64,000 nucleotides of DNA from Coix lacryma-jobi var. lacryma-jobi (taxonomy: Eukaryota; Streptophyta; Magnoliopsida; Poales; Poaceae). Below, piece by piece: positions 22,201-35,200 of the stretch. The stretch's first letter is position 1, and every line of letters begins with the position of its first letter. The stretch covers positions 124,001 to 188,000 of the forward strand of contig VDCT01000318.1 of NCBI GenBank assembly GCA_009763385.1, given 5' to 3'. The notes beneath the pieces are model-generated. The model did no database searches. It was not told where the DNA came from and worked only from the letters and a program-made list of their open reading frames with translations. Made by a program: the position numbers and the translations under genes.

Positions 22201-23888
22201 CTGGCTTCTTCTATCATCTTTGTCGGTGCTCGATACACAATCTCCGTGCCATCTGGATGCTTCACTGTGATGAGCCTCTGAGCACAATCAATGACTCCCT
22301 GGTACTTGCGTAGCCAATCCATTCCCAGAATGACATCAATACCTTGGGAATCCAGAACAATAAGAGAGGTGGGAAAGACTACCCCCCTTATGGTTAAGCT
22401 CACATTCGGGCACACATGCCTCGATATCAGTTCTCCTCCAGGAGAATTCACTAGCAGATGCTTTTTCATTAACACTCTATTCATATTATATTTAGATGCG
22501 CAGGGTGCTGATATGAAAGAATGAGATGCTCCAGAATCAAACAAGACTGTAACTGGGTGAGAGTCAACAAGGAACGTACCAAACACCACATCTGGTGCCG
22601 TCTGGGCAGACTCTGCCGTCACGTGGTTCACACGACCACGAGTGTAGCTCTGGGACTGGCCTGCAGGACGAGACTGCGGTGGAGCTGGCTGCCTCAACGG
22701 ACACTTGTTGGCGAAGTGTCCCATCTGGTTACACTTGTAACACGGGCCAATCTGACCTGCCCCCTGTGCTGGACGGGGCTGCTGCGGAGCTGGAAGACCC
22801 TGGCGAGGTGCCTGAGCCTGGCGTGGCTGCTGCTGAGGTGGAGCCTGATACTGTGGAGCTGGATGCCTGTACTGGGGAGCGGGCTGCCGGGACTGGGGCG
22901 GCCGGTACTGCTGCTGCTGGGGAATCTGCCTGGAAGCTGGAGCAGGTGGAGCGTAGCGGGGACGAGTAGAGCTGCCTGAGGACTGTCCCTGGAACGTCAT
23001 CTTCCTCTTGCGATCTGCATCGAGGTCCTTCCGTTCCTTCTCCACCGCGAAGGCACGGTCAACCAGCTTCTGAAATGAGGAATACTCATTTGAAGCTAGG
23101 GCATAGCGGAGTCCTGGATTAAGCCCATGCCTGAAGCAGATAACAATTTTATTATTTATCAGGTAACGAAGGAATGAACAAGGGTATATGAAGAATATAT
23201 TTAATATGAAAGAATGACAGAGATCTTGCCTGAAGCACTCCTGCTTCTTATCATCTGTGTCCACGTCATCTGGGGCGTAACGGGACAGCTGGCTGAACCG
23301 CGTGAGATACTCACGCACTGTCATCGCGCCCTGCCTGAGATCCTGGAACTCGCGGCGCTTCACCCTGATCTCGCCGAAAGGGACGTACTGGTCGCGGAAT
23401 GCCCTGCGGAACTCCTCCCAAGTGATCGAGTCGGCGTCCGCATGAGCTGTGGTGTACGCAGTCCACCAGTTCTTCGCCGGGCCCTGAAGCTGGTGCGAGG
23501 CGTAGAGGGCCTTATCAAGGTCCCCGACATGGGCAAGCTGCAACTTGCCTGTAATCGTCTCGAGCCAATCATCTGCATCCATTGGCTCTATGGCGTGGTG
23601 GAACACTGGAGGGCGCGGTCGTCGTCATGAAGCTCCTGAGGTGTCATCCGGTCGGGGTGGCTGTGCAGCTCCTGCACCCTGAGCACCCTGAGCAGCCTGC
23701 GCCATCTGCTGCATGTGCTGCATGATCTGGGCCATGTTCTGCATCATCTCATTCTGCACCTGGGCCATCTGGAGCGGGTCGTACGGAGGCGGAGGTGGAG
23801 GTGGATGAGGATGGGGCGGCTGGTTGCCACCTGCCCCGCTCCCGCCAGCGTGACCAGCGTTACCCGCGCTGCTCCTGGTGTCAACCAT
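19287..23888 (-). pseudogene. Z gag-pol polyprotein with chromodomain
   Basis: Read in minus from the ATG at 23888 (MVDTRSSAGNAG). The order is: gag with a Pro run and Gln/Met-rich helix; the capsid block (NWWTAYTT... RQGAMTVREYL); a CCHC knuckle CYKCNQMGHFANKCP (near 22740-22695); aspartic protease FDSGASHSFIS; reverse transcriptase with VVFLDDILIF near 21610; RNase H (VYCDASRQGLGCVLM). Integrase follows with its HHCC finger and DDE blocks, then a chromodomain (KVQWKHYSEEEATWE, about 19330-19420) that can steer integration to marked chromatin. Lesions are a TGA after TSGAS near 23622 and frame changes near 21950, 21640, 21255, 20275, 20030 and 19690. A 99-bp insertion lies at 23131-23229. 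Several slips could be sequencing errors. Confidence 0.85.
23131..23229 (-). other. 99-bp AT-rich, intron-like insertion in Z gag
   Basis: In minus it starts GCAAGATCT and ends TTATCTGCTTCAG. The surrounding gag aligns with X gag only if this segment is left out. Its edges share the 11-bp direct repeat TGCTTCAGGCA. It is AT-rich in a GC-rich gene, has a pyrimidine-rich end, keeps the frame (33 codons) and contains no stop. It could be a GC-AG intron or a small insertion. Confidence 0.55.
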
Positions 23889-24267
23889 CTGTTACATTTT
23901 CCAGGAGTAAGAGTGAGATATGATAGATAGATATATAGCAACCCTGATTTGGTTAATTAATTTGATTAGTAAAACATTTTAACAAATGATGTTGCTGCAA
24001 CCTGACGGCCGCAACACACCAACAATCATTACAAAGAACCAAATCAAAACATGTGCACAAGTACATATCAATCAACGTGCTACGAGTTCAAACAATTATG
24101 GTGGGCATCCTACTATTGGAGGACCTACTTTGAAACAAAGTTTGAATTTTCAGCAGAGAAAGGGTCTACAGAAGTGAGAAAAGAGATGGGGCTTTTAAAA
24201 ATAGTTTTGTAAACTCGACGACTGACTAGGGTAGCGTCCTACGGTCAACACGGCTCCGATACCACTC
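23889..24267 (-). other. Z leader and primer binding site
   Basis: No ORF of note. GCTCCGATACCA at 24253-24264 reads TGGTATCGGAGC in minus, 3 bp inside the right LTR. It is a primer site for initiator-methionine tRNA. Confidence 0.75.
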
Positions 24268-27200
24268 TGTGACACCCCAATTTTAAGAACAAAATTGGAG
24301 CACAATATATGTATGCCAGGATCAATTTTCATACATATATCCACATCATAGTAAATATCAAAACAATGCTTTTATTATATATCGAATATTATTACATAAA
24401 TGACCCTCGGGTCTGAAAGAAAAAGTACAGACTCTCTCGACAACTAACTCTATGAATCTAAAGTGCGGAAGTCTGGACTCCATCTCCACAGGAAGGTCGA
24501 CCGGGGGTAGCGCCATCCTAGTACAGGTCGTCAGGGTCGAAGCCACCGTCCTCTGGATACTCCGGCTCCTCGTGAACGTAGCCACCAGCGTCTCCGTAAT
24601 CGCCAGCGTCTGGGTGGGGAAGCAGGGGGACAAAGAGGAGGGTGAGTACATCGAAATGTACTCCGCAAGTGTAGAAAATATGTGCTTATGAGGCTAATAA
24701 CAAAGGTAGGCTGACTTTTTGACTCAAGCACCTAAAGCGACACACCCTATTAATCCTATTAATCCTATGCACCTATTTACTAGGTTATAGACAGACTCTG
24801 TAGTAAAGTAACAACACTCGGAGTCGCACCGAGCAAGACCACACTCGGAGTCACACCGAGTAACCAACACTTGGAGTCACACCAAGCAACCGCACTTGGA
24901 GTCGCACCAAGTACCCACACTGAAGTCCATCAGGCAACCGCACCTGAAGTCCATCAGATGACCCGAACAGTAACCAGTAACCAACTAATCTCAAAGAAGT
25001 CCAAGCCCGCTCGTGACCGTGAGCACGGCTGATATATCAGTTTTACACTCTGCAGAGGTTGCACATCGTTACCCATGAGTCGTGCAGGTCCCGTCACGCT
25101 AAACACTGCCAAGGTGCATAGCAGGTTGCACTGCAAGGCCTTTACAAAGTCCCTCCAAGTCTGTGTTACACGTACTCTAAGGTTTCTCCCCTGTCCATAA
25201 GTCAAAGACCCCAAGGGACCCCTCTTGAGCCACTAAACAAACCCCGTGTAGCATAACTTAGAGGATACTAATTAATTAGCCAGGTCCAGCCCGTCCAGAT
25301 CTCATGGTTGCGCTGTCAAGCCGGGTTACATGCTCTGAGAACCGGGTCCTAGGGATCCAGGCAGGATATGTCTAGCACGAGCCCCGAACCAAAAACCAAA
25401 AGCAGCTGCCGAGTCCCACGGCACAAAACCACCAATACGGTTCCATCCTGCCGGATTTACCTAAACCATGTTTCTACAAAAGTTACCATGTTCACATTCG
25501 TTCCATAGTTCATTAATCAAGATTATAAACATTTAACTCTCATCCCAACCATGACTGCAGGGCTAAGCAAGACACCTACCCAAAACATCCCAACAAGCGA
25601 CAAGGATAATAGAGCAAGATCTAGTAAACCATAGTGTAGGATTCAAATTTGACATTTGCATGCATCTACTGGATCTAATCTACTCTAGTACCAAAAGTAA
25701 AATAAAGTGTAGGTGCAAATGTTCAAGAACACTTGCCTTCGGACTGGGTCGAATCAACTGGGTCGGAAGGATGGTCTGGAGCGTCCTCGTACTCCGCACT
25801 CTCTGGCCCAATCAACATACATGGCACATACAAAGCGAAATGAATAACAGTACAACAAACAGTAATAAAACAGTAAACAAATAGATCTACTGCGTAGAGA
25901 ACAAATTATGAATCTAACGCAAGTTGAATGGGTTAAAACGGAGTTAAAACGCAAAAGTTATAAGCATTTGAAGTTGGATGGCAATTCTGTGAATAAATCA
26001 AACTCATTTTCGTATTTTAAATAAATAAAAACTGAATTTAAAAGAACTCTGGACCAGGCCTCATTTTCAAGGAAAAACGGGGGCTAGATCAAAAGAAAAC
26101 GCAGACTCAGCGCATAGTAGAAGTGGACGGCGGGTTGATTAACACCAAGTTGAGGGTCCTTTATGCAAAAGGCGCAGGGACGGTGGGCGCGCCGGCGCTG
26201 GTGACACGTGACGGCGCGTCACTGGGTCGGTGCACGTCTGTGCTGTGGACGGGGCGCACGGCGCTCTGGCTCACGGTGTATGGTGGACCGAGGCCAGCGG
26301 GCTCTTCCCCGTCTCGCCCGAGGCTGAGGCCAGCGGGTTCTCCTCCGACTCGCCCGAGGCTAGCGCTCGATTAGCCTCGGCCTTCCTCCTTCCGACTCGC
26401 CCGAGGCTAGCGCTCGGTTAGCCTCGACTCCTTCTTCCGACTCGCCCGAGGCTAGGATTAGATCGGGGGCGGTCGGCTAACGTGTGCGCCGCGTGGTGCC
26501 GACGTGTGCCACATGGCGTACGGGGGTTGGACCGGCGTGCCGCGTGTATGGTGGACCGCTGACGTGGACGGGGTGAACTGTGTCCACGGCGCAGGCGCAC
26601 CCGGTGTATACCGGTTCGGGGTTTGATCTAATCTCCGCCGCGGAATCAAGATCGGACGGCAGGGAACGAAAAGGGAGCCAGGGGTTACCGCCGGCGGGGA
26701 AGGGCACGGCGGCGCCCGGGCTCTACGCGGCGGCGCCATGAAAGGACTCGCCGGAGTTCTCGGGGAGGGGCCTAGGGACCAGTAGAGACCTAGGGGAGAG
26801 GCGGAATCGGACGAGGGCCTTACAACGGATCCGTAGACGTGCTTCTCGCCGCCGATGGAGGTTCGGAGTCGGCTGGCAGCGAGGTCGTCGCGGCGGCGGT
26901 GCTTGCGTACTCCGGTGAGGTCGCCGACGCAGCGCTCCTGCTCCGATTCGCTTCGGGATAGGTCTCCTGGACGCGGCGCGTGATCGTGAGGCCGAGGGAG
27001 GGAGCGACGAGGGCCGGGGTGGCTCTCTGGGACGGGACGAGCTCAAGCCGAGCTCGGTGGCTGTTAATGGCGGTGGCGGCGCGGGTGGGCGAGAGAGGGC
27101 CTAGGGTTCTGGGGAGATCTACTTGTAGGTCGAGCGGGAGGGGTGGCGGCGCGATCCGATCGAGTGGGAGAGCCGGAGGGTTCGGAGGGATTGTTGGATC

Positions 27201-27763
27201 GGTGATGGCCGATGCCATCTGAGCGGACGGGAGGCGCGCGCGGGAGGAGGGGATGACGACCTGACTGGCGGGTCCCGCCTGTCAGCGACGGAGAGAGGAG
27301 GGAGGGCCGGTGCGTGGGCCGCGGGAGAGGAGGGCGCGGCTGCTTGGGAGAGGGAGCGGGCCGAGGCCGCGGCTGGGCTGGAAGTGAAGGTAGGGGAAGC
27401 CCAACCATTCCTTTTCCTTTTTCATTTGTTTCCCAAATTCATTTTGAAATCCAAATTCAAATCTGTTTCAAAACAAAACTAATTTGAAAACTTTGGAAAC
27501 ATTTTCTAGTTTTTGTAAATAAAACTTGATTTTGATTTTGTAAAATTTCTATAAATCTTTTTATTTGCTTTCTAAATAGAATAAATCCGATTCGCCCTAT
27601 ACGGGTTTAATGAATTTATTTTTCACCCAATAAAATTGTGCAACGGCATGAATGCAACATGACAATATTAAATAAATTTTATTTTCTCCTCTAATAAACT
27701 AGCCGACCTATTTAGTTTCTAAATTTTTAATTACATTGGGGAAAATTAAATCAGGGTGTTACA
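24268..27763 (-). repeat. Z 5' LTR (right)
   Basis: TGTGACACCCC to GGGTGTTACA, 3496 bp, collinear with the left LTR over its whole length. It should carry the element's promoter, but I could not single out a convincing TATA box. Confidence 0.9.
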
Positions 27764-30700
27764 GAGGGGTACCTGAAGATGGAGCCGCACTGGGAGATGT
27801 TCGTCCATCTCTTCCAGGGGCGAGCTCTTCATCAAGTCCCTGAAGCCCAGCGGGAGGCGGCCCGTGCGCATGGGCTCCCTTGCCATTACTGCGAGGGCGG
27901 GGACCTCGTCGGCCAATGTCCCCCGCGAGTACCTGCGATACAAGCTTTCCACCAACCAGGCCGGGTGGGACGACCATTGGTTCTATCTGCGGAACGAAGG
28001 TGGCCTCCTTCCGCAGTACACCGGCAGGGTCCTCACTCGACGCCCGGAGAAGTGGACCTGGGGCGTTGCGGCGGACAGGCAACGCCACCTGGCCCCGCTG
28101 ATGGAGATGATGAAGACGCTGGTGGATGAGAAGAAGCTGACCGTGCAAGCGGTCATTTGGGCGTTCCACCAGCGAAGAGTTCTTCCGCTGGCGGACCGCC
28201 CCCTTCTTATGCACGAGATGGGCCCGCAGGCTCAGCTCGAGGCGCTCAATCGCTCGAGGATGGCCGAAGAGAGGCTGTCCCGGAACGAGGGCGTCTCCCG
28301 GGTGTCGATCACGATCCAGGGGCCGTTCGTCCCTGAACTCTCCAACCTGGTTGCGATGGCACCCGACGAGGGGTGTCTCGACCTGGTAAGCCTCCCTCGA
28401 GTCGAGCTATCTCGAGCCTCCTCCCCCTTCTTCCTCCTTCGATCCGTTTGCATCCGTCTTGTGGTTTGTCTCATCACGCTTCTTCTTTCTTCAGGGGGCA
28501 TTTACTTGTCGCGCGTCGAGGCCCCCGGTGAGGGAGGACGCCGCGGGTTCTCAGGTGAGGCGCCTCTCTGCTCAGAAGGACAAGGAGAGCAAGGATGCCA
28601 AAAAGAAGAAAGAGAAAAATAAAAACTTGCGACGCTTAGCTCGGGAGCAGAGACTGGCGAAGGCTCGTCGTAACCGTCAGCCTGGGGACGGGTCCCCCGA
28701 GCTGAGCTCCTCGAGCTCGGAGGAGGAGAGTGGTGATGAGGAGGAGGGCGACGACGAGGGGATGGATGTGCGCTTGATGCGCGCGGGGCTCGTTGATGAC
28801 AGGGCTGACCGCTCCTCTGTGCAGGAGGGTACACTGGAGGTCCCCCCGACAAAAGGGTCGCGCGGGACGCAGCCGCGGAAGGCGGCGCCGATCCCTGCCT
28901 CGTCGGGGGCCCGCGGTCCGTCGAGCTCCGCGCCGGATGCGCCCCTGGTCGTAAGGAAGCCCCGGACCCGGAGCGCCTCCGCCACAGCGCCAACGGAGGC
29001 CGCCCCCGCGTCAGCCCAGACGGGGGGTCTCGAGAGGGGTCGGGCCTCGAGAGGCGGTCGACAGGTTGAGAAGGTTTTCGGGCCCGACCCCCGTGAGCCG
29101 TCAAGGGCGCCGTCGAGCCCGCGGAGGGGCGGGCGCCAAGAAGAGGCGTCGAGCCCGCGCCATCACGAGCGTCGGGGAGGGAGCCCCCGAGCGTCTCGTG
29201 ACCAGGGGCGCGAGCGTCCCCGGAGTCCATCGCCGCACCGCCGCCGGGATACGGAAGCGGACGCGGGAGGGCGCGACCACCAGCGCGGGCGCCGGAGCAG
29301 GTCCCGGAGCCCGCGCCGGGGCGAGCGCCACGACGTCGGCACGAGGGTGGTACGGTCGCCCTCCCGCGATGTGGGGCGGAAGGAGGGCTCTCCCTCGAGG
29401 TCGAGCCATGGGAGGCGTCGGGAGCCCTCCCCCCATCCCAGCCCCGTGGAGACGGCCCAGGCTCAGGGCTCGAGCCGTGGGGCGGGCTCGAAGCCCCCGA
29501 GTGGGTCCGGCGATTCCTGGGAAGAAGCCCAGCCGCCGCTTCGGGTGAGTAGTTTCCTTGGGACTCGTCGGTAGGAAGGCTTCACCTCTTTGCTTTTGAT
29601 GACGCGTGCCATCTCCGTCTTCTCAGGGGGAAGCGCTCCTACCAGGAGGTGGACCTTGCCTCGTCCAAGCGGGCCAAGACCTCGAGCCCTGTCGAGGCAC
29701 AGGCACCTCGAGGTATGGCACCTTCCTCCGCTAGAGAAGCCGCTTGGCTGGAGAAGGCCCGAGCTGCTATGGCTCGAGGGGGTCGGATGATCGTCGCGAA
29801 TTTTGGTGAGGCCGTCGCCATCGACCAGCGGGGGTCGAGGTACTCTTCCTGGTTCTGACATCTCCGTCATCTCGTATTGCAGGGGCCTCAGCTCATGGCA
29901 TCGAGCCTGCCACCATCGTATCCGCCGAAGCGCTGCCTCCTCCCCCTCCTCCTCCTCCCGCGATGGTGCCAACTGGGAGCGCCATCCTTCCCCTCACCAC
30001 GACGGTTGTTCCGGGGGAAGCGCCTGGGGCGAGCACGGCCCCGCCGGCGTCTGGGGCTGAGGAGACTGCGCCCCTTGTGGCTCCGACCAGCACGGGCCGG
30101 GCTGCGGAGGAGGGAAAGGGGGGAAGAGGCGTCGGCGGAGAAGGAGCCGACGGTGGAGGACCTCCTGAACGAGCTGGAGCAGGGGCCGCTCCTCGCCGCG
30201 GGCTCGATGACGGTGGAGGCGCCCGAGGTGCCGGCTAGCGCCGACAAGGCGCCGGAGGGCCCGGCCGGGGAAGAGGGCCCGGGGTCGAGCCTTCCCTCGA
30301 TCGATCCGCAACAGGAAGTGCCGGCGGAGGGACGGAGGGAGTCGGGGCCCGTGCCGTCGGGCGGCGGGTCGCTGTCGGGGCAGCTCGAGGCGGAGGAGGA
30401 TCTGCCCGACATCGAGCTCGACCGACCGGTATGGCCAGTTTCCCGTCCCACTGAGCCCGCCCCTCGCCGTGGTTCCCATCGAGCAGCCGGTCCAGCGGGG
30501 GGCTCCGCGCGAGGTGCGGTCCATCTTCCGGGAGGTGGCCGTGCTTATGGCGGAGGCGGAGCGGTCCTGCTCCGAGGAGGCGGGCCGGTCCGCACAGGTG
30601 TCAGCCGCCCTCGAGCGGGCTGAGGCGGAGCTTCGAGATCTCCGCGCGGAGCTGAGCCGGAACGCCCAGATGGCGAGCCGGCTTAACGAGGCGGAGGCGG

Positions 30701-31742
30701 AGGTCCGGGTGGCTCGAGGCGAGGTCGCTCGATCCAAGGAGGAGGCCGCCGCCGCTCTCGAAGCGTCGAGGAAGGAGGCCGCGGACGCCCGAAGCGAGGC
30801 CACCTCTGCCCGGGCCTGAAGCCGAGGCGGCGAAGCAGGGAGGCTGCTGACGCCCGTGGCGAGGCCGCCGCTGCCTCGAACCGCAGCGGAGGCGGCGAGA
30901 AAAGAGGCCGAAGACGCCAAGAGTGGTGCCGCCACCGCCCGAGCTGCCGAGGGGGCGGCGCGGCAGGAGGTGATCCGCAAGGATCTGGCCCTGGTAGAGG
31001 CGGGCCGGCTGATCGAGGACCTTAGGTCCGAGAAGCTTCCTCACGCTGGCCGAGAAGCGCAGGCTGGAGCAGCGTGCTGAGGGCCTGACCAGCGACCTCG
31101 CCGCACTGGGGCAACACTGCGACGGTGAGGCTTACACCTTGTTCTTGTTTGGGTCTCGAAGTTCTTTGTTACGCCGCAGTCTCACTCTTCCTTGTTTGTT
31201 GCGCAGGGGTCGAGAAGACGGTCGAGGAGCTCCGCGGGACGAACCAGGCTCTCTTGGACCAGCTCCAAGACGAGACGATGGTGGCGGAGCGGGCTCGCTC
31301 TTCTCTCGACCGGCTCGGCCCCATGTGGGGTGCTCCTCCTGTGACCGCGGCAGAAGGTGCAATGGCTCGGGGCGATGCCTTGGTCGACGCCTTGTGCTTC
31401 TTCGACGCAGCCGCGCGGGACCGTGTCCGGCAAGCTCTCCATCACGGCGTCAAGCAGACACTCGCGGTCGTTCGCTCCGGTTTCCGCTTCCCGGTCCACG
31501 TTGTCGCGAATGGCTTCATCGAGATCGAGGGGAAGGATGAGGAGTGGAACAACCGCCGTGTCGACAAAATTTTGGAGAAGATGGAGAGGCCGGGGACGTC
31601 GCTTGCGAAGATCTTCGAGGAGGACGTGCTGCCTCCTGACGCCAGCAGCGGTGTCGGGAGCCCTCCTCCTTCGAGCTCGGGCGTCGAGGTCGAGCCTGCC
31701 ATCGTGGACCTCGGGGAGGAGTACCGCACCGACGAGGACTGA
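27764..31742 (+). pseudogene. Transposase_28 gene of Y1, 3' part
   Basis: After the duplicated GAGGG the frame resumes with LKMEPHWEMFVHLF, YKLSTNQAGWDDHWFYL and KWTWGVAADRQRHLAPLM. It then follows the Y0 gene exon by exon: introns near 28386-28494 (ending TTCTTCAG), about 29546-29625 and 31124-31206 (ending TTGCGCAG). The Arg/Ser-rich segment, the Ala/Glu/Arg coiled coil (30540-31080) and the conserved tail to the TGA at 31740 follow. The middle is longer than in Y0 by about 60 bp (SLPSIDPQQEVPAEG). One frame slip lies near 30818. Without Z and the small slips it would be a long multi-exon protein. Function is unknown. Confidence 0.75.
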
Positions 31743-32292
31743 GGCCTGCGTGCCAAATTTGGGCGTCGAGGCCCTTGTAAGAATTCTATGGCATAAATGA
31801 GGGTACGTCGAGACCCGAATGTATATGTGATTTGTTTATGAAAAGAGTTGTTTTCTTTTCAAATGCGTTTGACCGCTTCTCTTTGTCGCAAGCTCGAGTT
31901 TCTGCTAACTTAGTCTGTGTTCCTTTGATACGTCGCGAGCCCCTCGAGGGGAGGCGTAGGTAGGGCACCGTAGCCCGGGGGCGTAGGCGGCCGTCTACGT
32001 CGACGCCCCCCGACCTTGGAGGCTCGAGGTACTTTAAGATTTAGACGTCGCTAGTTCACTCGAGGCGCGAGTCGAGACGAGGGTCAAATTTTTGAAAAGA
32101 AAACACGCGTTTTTTCCGGAGTCTGGGGGGCGTTTACCCCCTTGTCAGCCCCCGAGGGAGGCTCGACCCTGAGCTAGGCAGGGTCGAGGCTACCTTGAGT
32201 TGCTAAGTAACATGAAAGATGGAGCACGAGTTGGCCCATTCATATTCAACGTGTTTGTACAAAGCAGTAAAATGAACAAGGCCTCGAGGCCC
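31743..32292. other. Spacer between convergent antisense gene and pol of Y1
   Basis: Shared with Y0 just after the stop (GCCAAATTTGGGCGTCG). It should hold the 3' ends of two facing transcripts. No ORF is supported. Confidence 0.5.
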
Positions 32293-35200
32293 TTAAGGGT
32301 AGAAGCGACGTAGCTGAGATATGTTCCACGCGTTCGCCAGGATCCTGCCTTGGTCGTCGTAGAGCTTGTATGTGCCTGGCTTGAGCACTTCGGCCACGGT
32401 GTATGGGCCTTCCCACGGAGGGGTGAGCTTATGGCGCCCTCGATTATCTTGCAGCCGTCGAAGCACGAGGTCCCCCACCGCCAGGTCCCTTTTGCGCACG
32501 TGCTTGTCGTGGTAGCATCGAAGTGTTTGCTGGTAGCGTGCAGAGTTGATGAGCGCCACGTCTCGGGCCTCCTCGAGCTGGTCCTTGGCGTTGGCGAGCC
32601 TTTCGTCACTTGGTTTGCTCGTTGTAGGCTCGAAGTCGAGGTGAGCCGTACTCGAGGTCCGTAGGTAAGACGGCCTCGGCGCCGTAGGTTAGGAAAAACG
32701 GAGTGAACCCGGTGGCTCGACTCGGCGTAGTCCTGAGGCCCCACAGCACCGAGGGGAGTTCTGTAGCCCACCCCTTTCCGAAATTCTTGAGGGTCTTGAA
32801 CAGCCTCGGCTTTAGCCCATGGAGTATCATGCCGTTGGCGCGCTCGACCTGCCCGTTGCATTGGGGGTATGCGACCGAGGCCCAGGTTACGCGAATGTTG
32901 TTGTCATCGCAGAAGTTGGTGAACTTTTTGCCCGTGAATTGGGTGCCATTGTCGGTGATGATGACATTAGGCACCCCGAACCGGTACATGATGTTGGCGA
33001 TGAACTCGACAGCCCTCTCGGAGGTGGGGTCTCCTATCGGCTTAGCCTCGATCCACTTGGTGAACTTGTCGACGGCCACGAGCATGTGTGTGTACCCTCC
33101 GCTTGTCCTTTTGAGGGGACCCACGAGGTCGAGCCCCCAAACGGCAAATGGCCAAGTGATTGGGATCATCTGCAGGGCGTGTGCGGGCTGGTGCGTTTGC
33201 TTGGCAGTAGAATTGACACCCATGGCATGCTTGGACCAAACGCTTGGCATCCCCAATGGCGGTCGGCCAATAGAAGCCTTGTCGGAAGGACGTTGCCAAC
33301 CAGGGCCCTCGGCGCTGCGTGGTGGCCGCAAGCCCCTGAGTGCATATCGTCGAGGAGCTTGCGCCCTTCCTCGAGTGGGATGCAGCGTTGAAGGATTCCA
33401 GTCGGACTTCGTCGGTATTGCTCCCGTTCGTCGCCGTAGATGACGTAGGTCTTGGCCCTCCGAGCGATGCGTCGGGCCTCCGTCTTGTCTTCTGGTAGCT
33501 CGCCTCGCGTCAGGTAGTCGAGGTAGGGCGTCCGCCAGTCGAGGGGCCGTGATGACGAAGAGGCGTGTGCGTCGACCTGCATCGCCTCTGCGGACGTCGA
33601 GGGGTCCTTCTCGAGGTGTGGCGTTGAGAGTCGAGCCCCCGTGTCTTGCTCGAGGGGTGGCGTCGAGGGGCCAGCCCCCGGGTCGATTTCGACGGATGGC
33701 TCGAAGACGTCCCTCGAGAAGACGTCTAGTGGTACCGTGCCGCGCGTGGACGCCAACTTTGCCAGCTCGTCTGCGGCCTCGTTGTATTTCCGAGCTACGT
33801 GGTTGAGCTCGAGGCCGTAAAACTTGTCTTCCAGCTTGCGCACCTCCCCGCAGTATGCCTCCATCTTGGGATCGATGCAGCTTGAAGCCTTCATAACCTG
33901 GTTGACGACGAGCTGCGAGTCTCCTCGGGCGTCGAGGCGTCGGACCCCGAGCTCGAGGGCGATGCGCAGCCCATTGACGAGGGCCTCGTACTCGGCGACG
34001 TTGTTGGAGGCGGGGAAGTGCAAGCGTAGCAGGTAGCGCATGTGTACTCCGAGGGGTGAGATGAAGAGCAGGCCTGCTCCTGCCCCCGTCTTCGTGAGGG
34101 ATCCATCGAAGTACATGGTCCAGAGCTCGGCTTGAACTTGTGCCGGCGGGAGCTGAGTATCGGTCCATTCAGCAACGAAGTCCGCCAACGCTTGCGACTT
34201 GATGGCCTTTCGCGGGGCATAGGTGATGGTCTCCCCCATTAGTTCGGCGGACCACTTGGCGATGCGCCCCGTGGCCTCCCGATTGTTGACGATCTCTCCG
34301 AGAGGGAAGGACGACACCACCGTCACGGGATGAGCGAGGAAGTAGTGCTCGAGCTTGCGCCTTGTGACGATGATGCCGTAGAGCAGCTTTTGGATGTGCG
34401 GGTACCGGACCTTGGCCTCGGAGAGTACCTCACTGGTGAAGTATACCGGTCGCTGGACCGGCAATGTATGACCCTCCTTGTGCCTCTCGACGGCTATGAC
34501 CGCGCTAACCACCTGAGTGGTTGCGGGCACATAGAGGAGGAGGGGCTCAGGGGAATCGTCACCTTCGACTGGTCGCGGGGGCACGAGAATTGGTGCAGAA
34601 GTCAGCAGCCCCTTCAACTTGGTTAAGGCCTCCTCGGCTTCGGCGGTCCACGCAAAGTGTTCCGTCTTTTTTAGTAGGCGGTAGAGGGGTAGTGCTTTTT
34701 CCCCCCAGCCTCGAGATGAATCTGCTGAGAGCGGCTAGGCAGCCTGTTACTTTCTGCACACCCTTGAGGTCACGAATCGGGCCCATCCTTGTGACTGCTG
34801 AGATTTTTTCAGGGTTTGCCTCGATCCCCCGTTGTGAGACGATGTAGCCAAGTAGCATGCCTCGAGGCACACCAAAGACACATTTCTCGGGGTTGAGCTT
34901 CACATTCTTGGCCCGGAGGCGCTCGAACGTGGTCTCGAGGTTGCTGATGAGGTTCCCTACTTTTTTAGTTTTAACCACGATGTCGTCGACGTAGGCCTCG
35001 ACGGTCTTGCCTATGTGCTCGCCAAAGATGTGCTGCATACATCGTTGGTACGTTGCCCCGGCGTTTCGAAGGCCGAAGGGCATCGTAACATAACAATACA
35101 TACCAAATGGCGTGATAAAAGAGGTCGCGAGCTCATCGGATTTTCTCATCCTAATTTGGTGGTAGCCGGAATACGCATCAAGGAACGAAAGCACTTCGCA

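Larger units (their letters stand above)
15759..27763 (-). mobile_element. Z, near-complete Del/Tekay-type chromovirus
   Basis: 12,005 bp on the minus strand with 3494- and 3496-bp LTRs, a perfect 5-bp duplication GAGGG, a Met-tRNA primer site (24253-24264), a gag-pol region and a polypurine tract at the left LTR. Long LTRs, the Met primer and a C-terminal chromodomain place it in the Del/Tekay clade. The two LTRs are almost identical, so insertion was recent. It is the innermost and youngest layer of the nest. The coding region has one in-frame stop and several frame slips. Confidence 0.9.
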
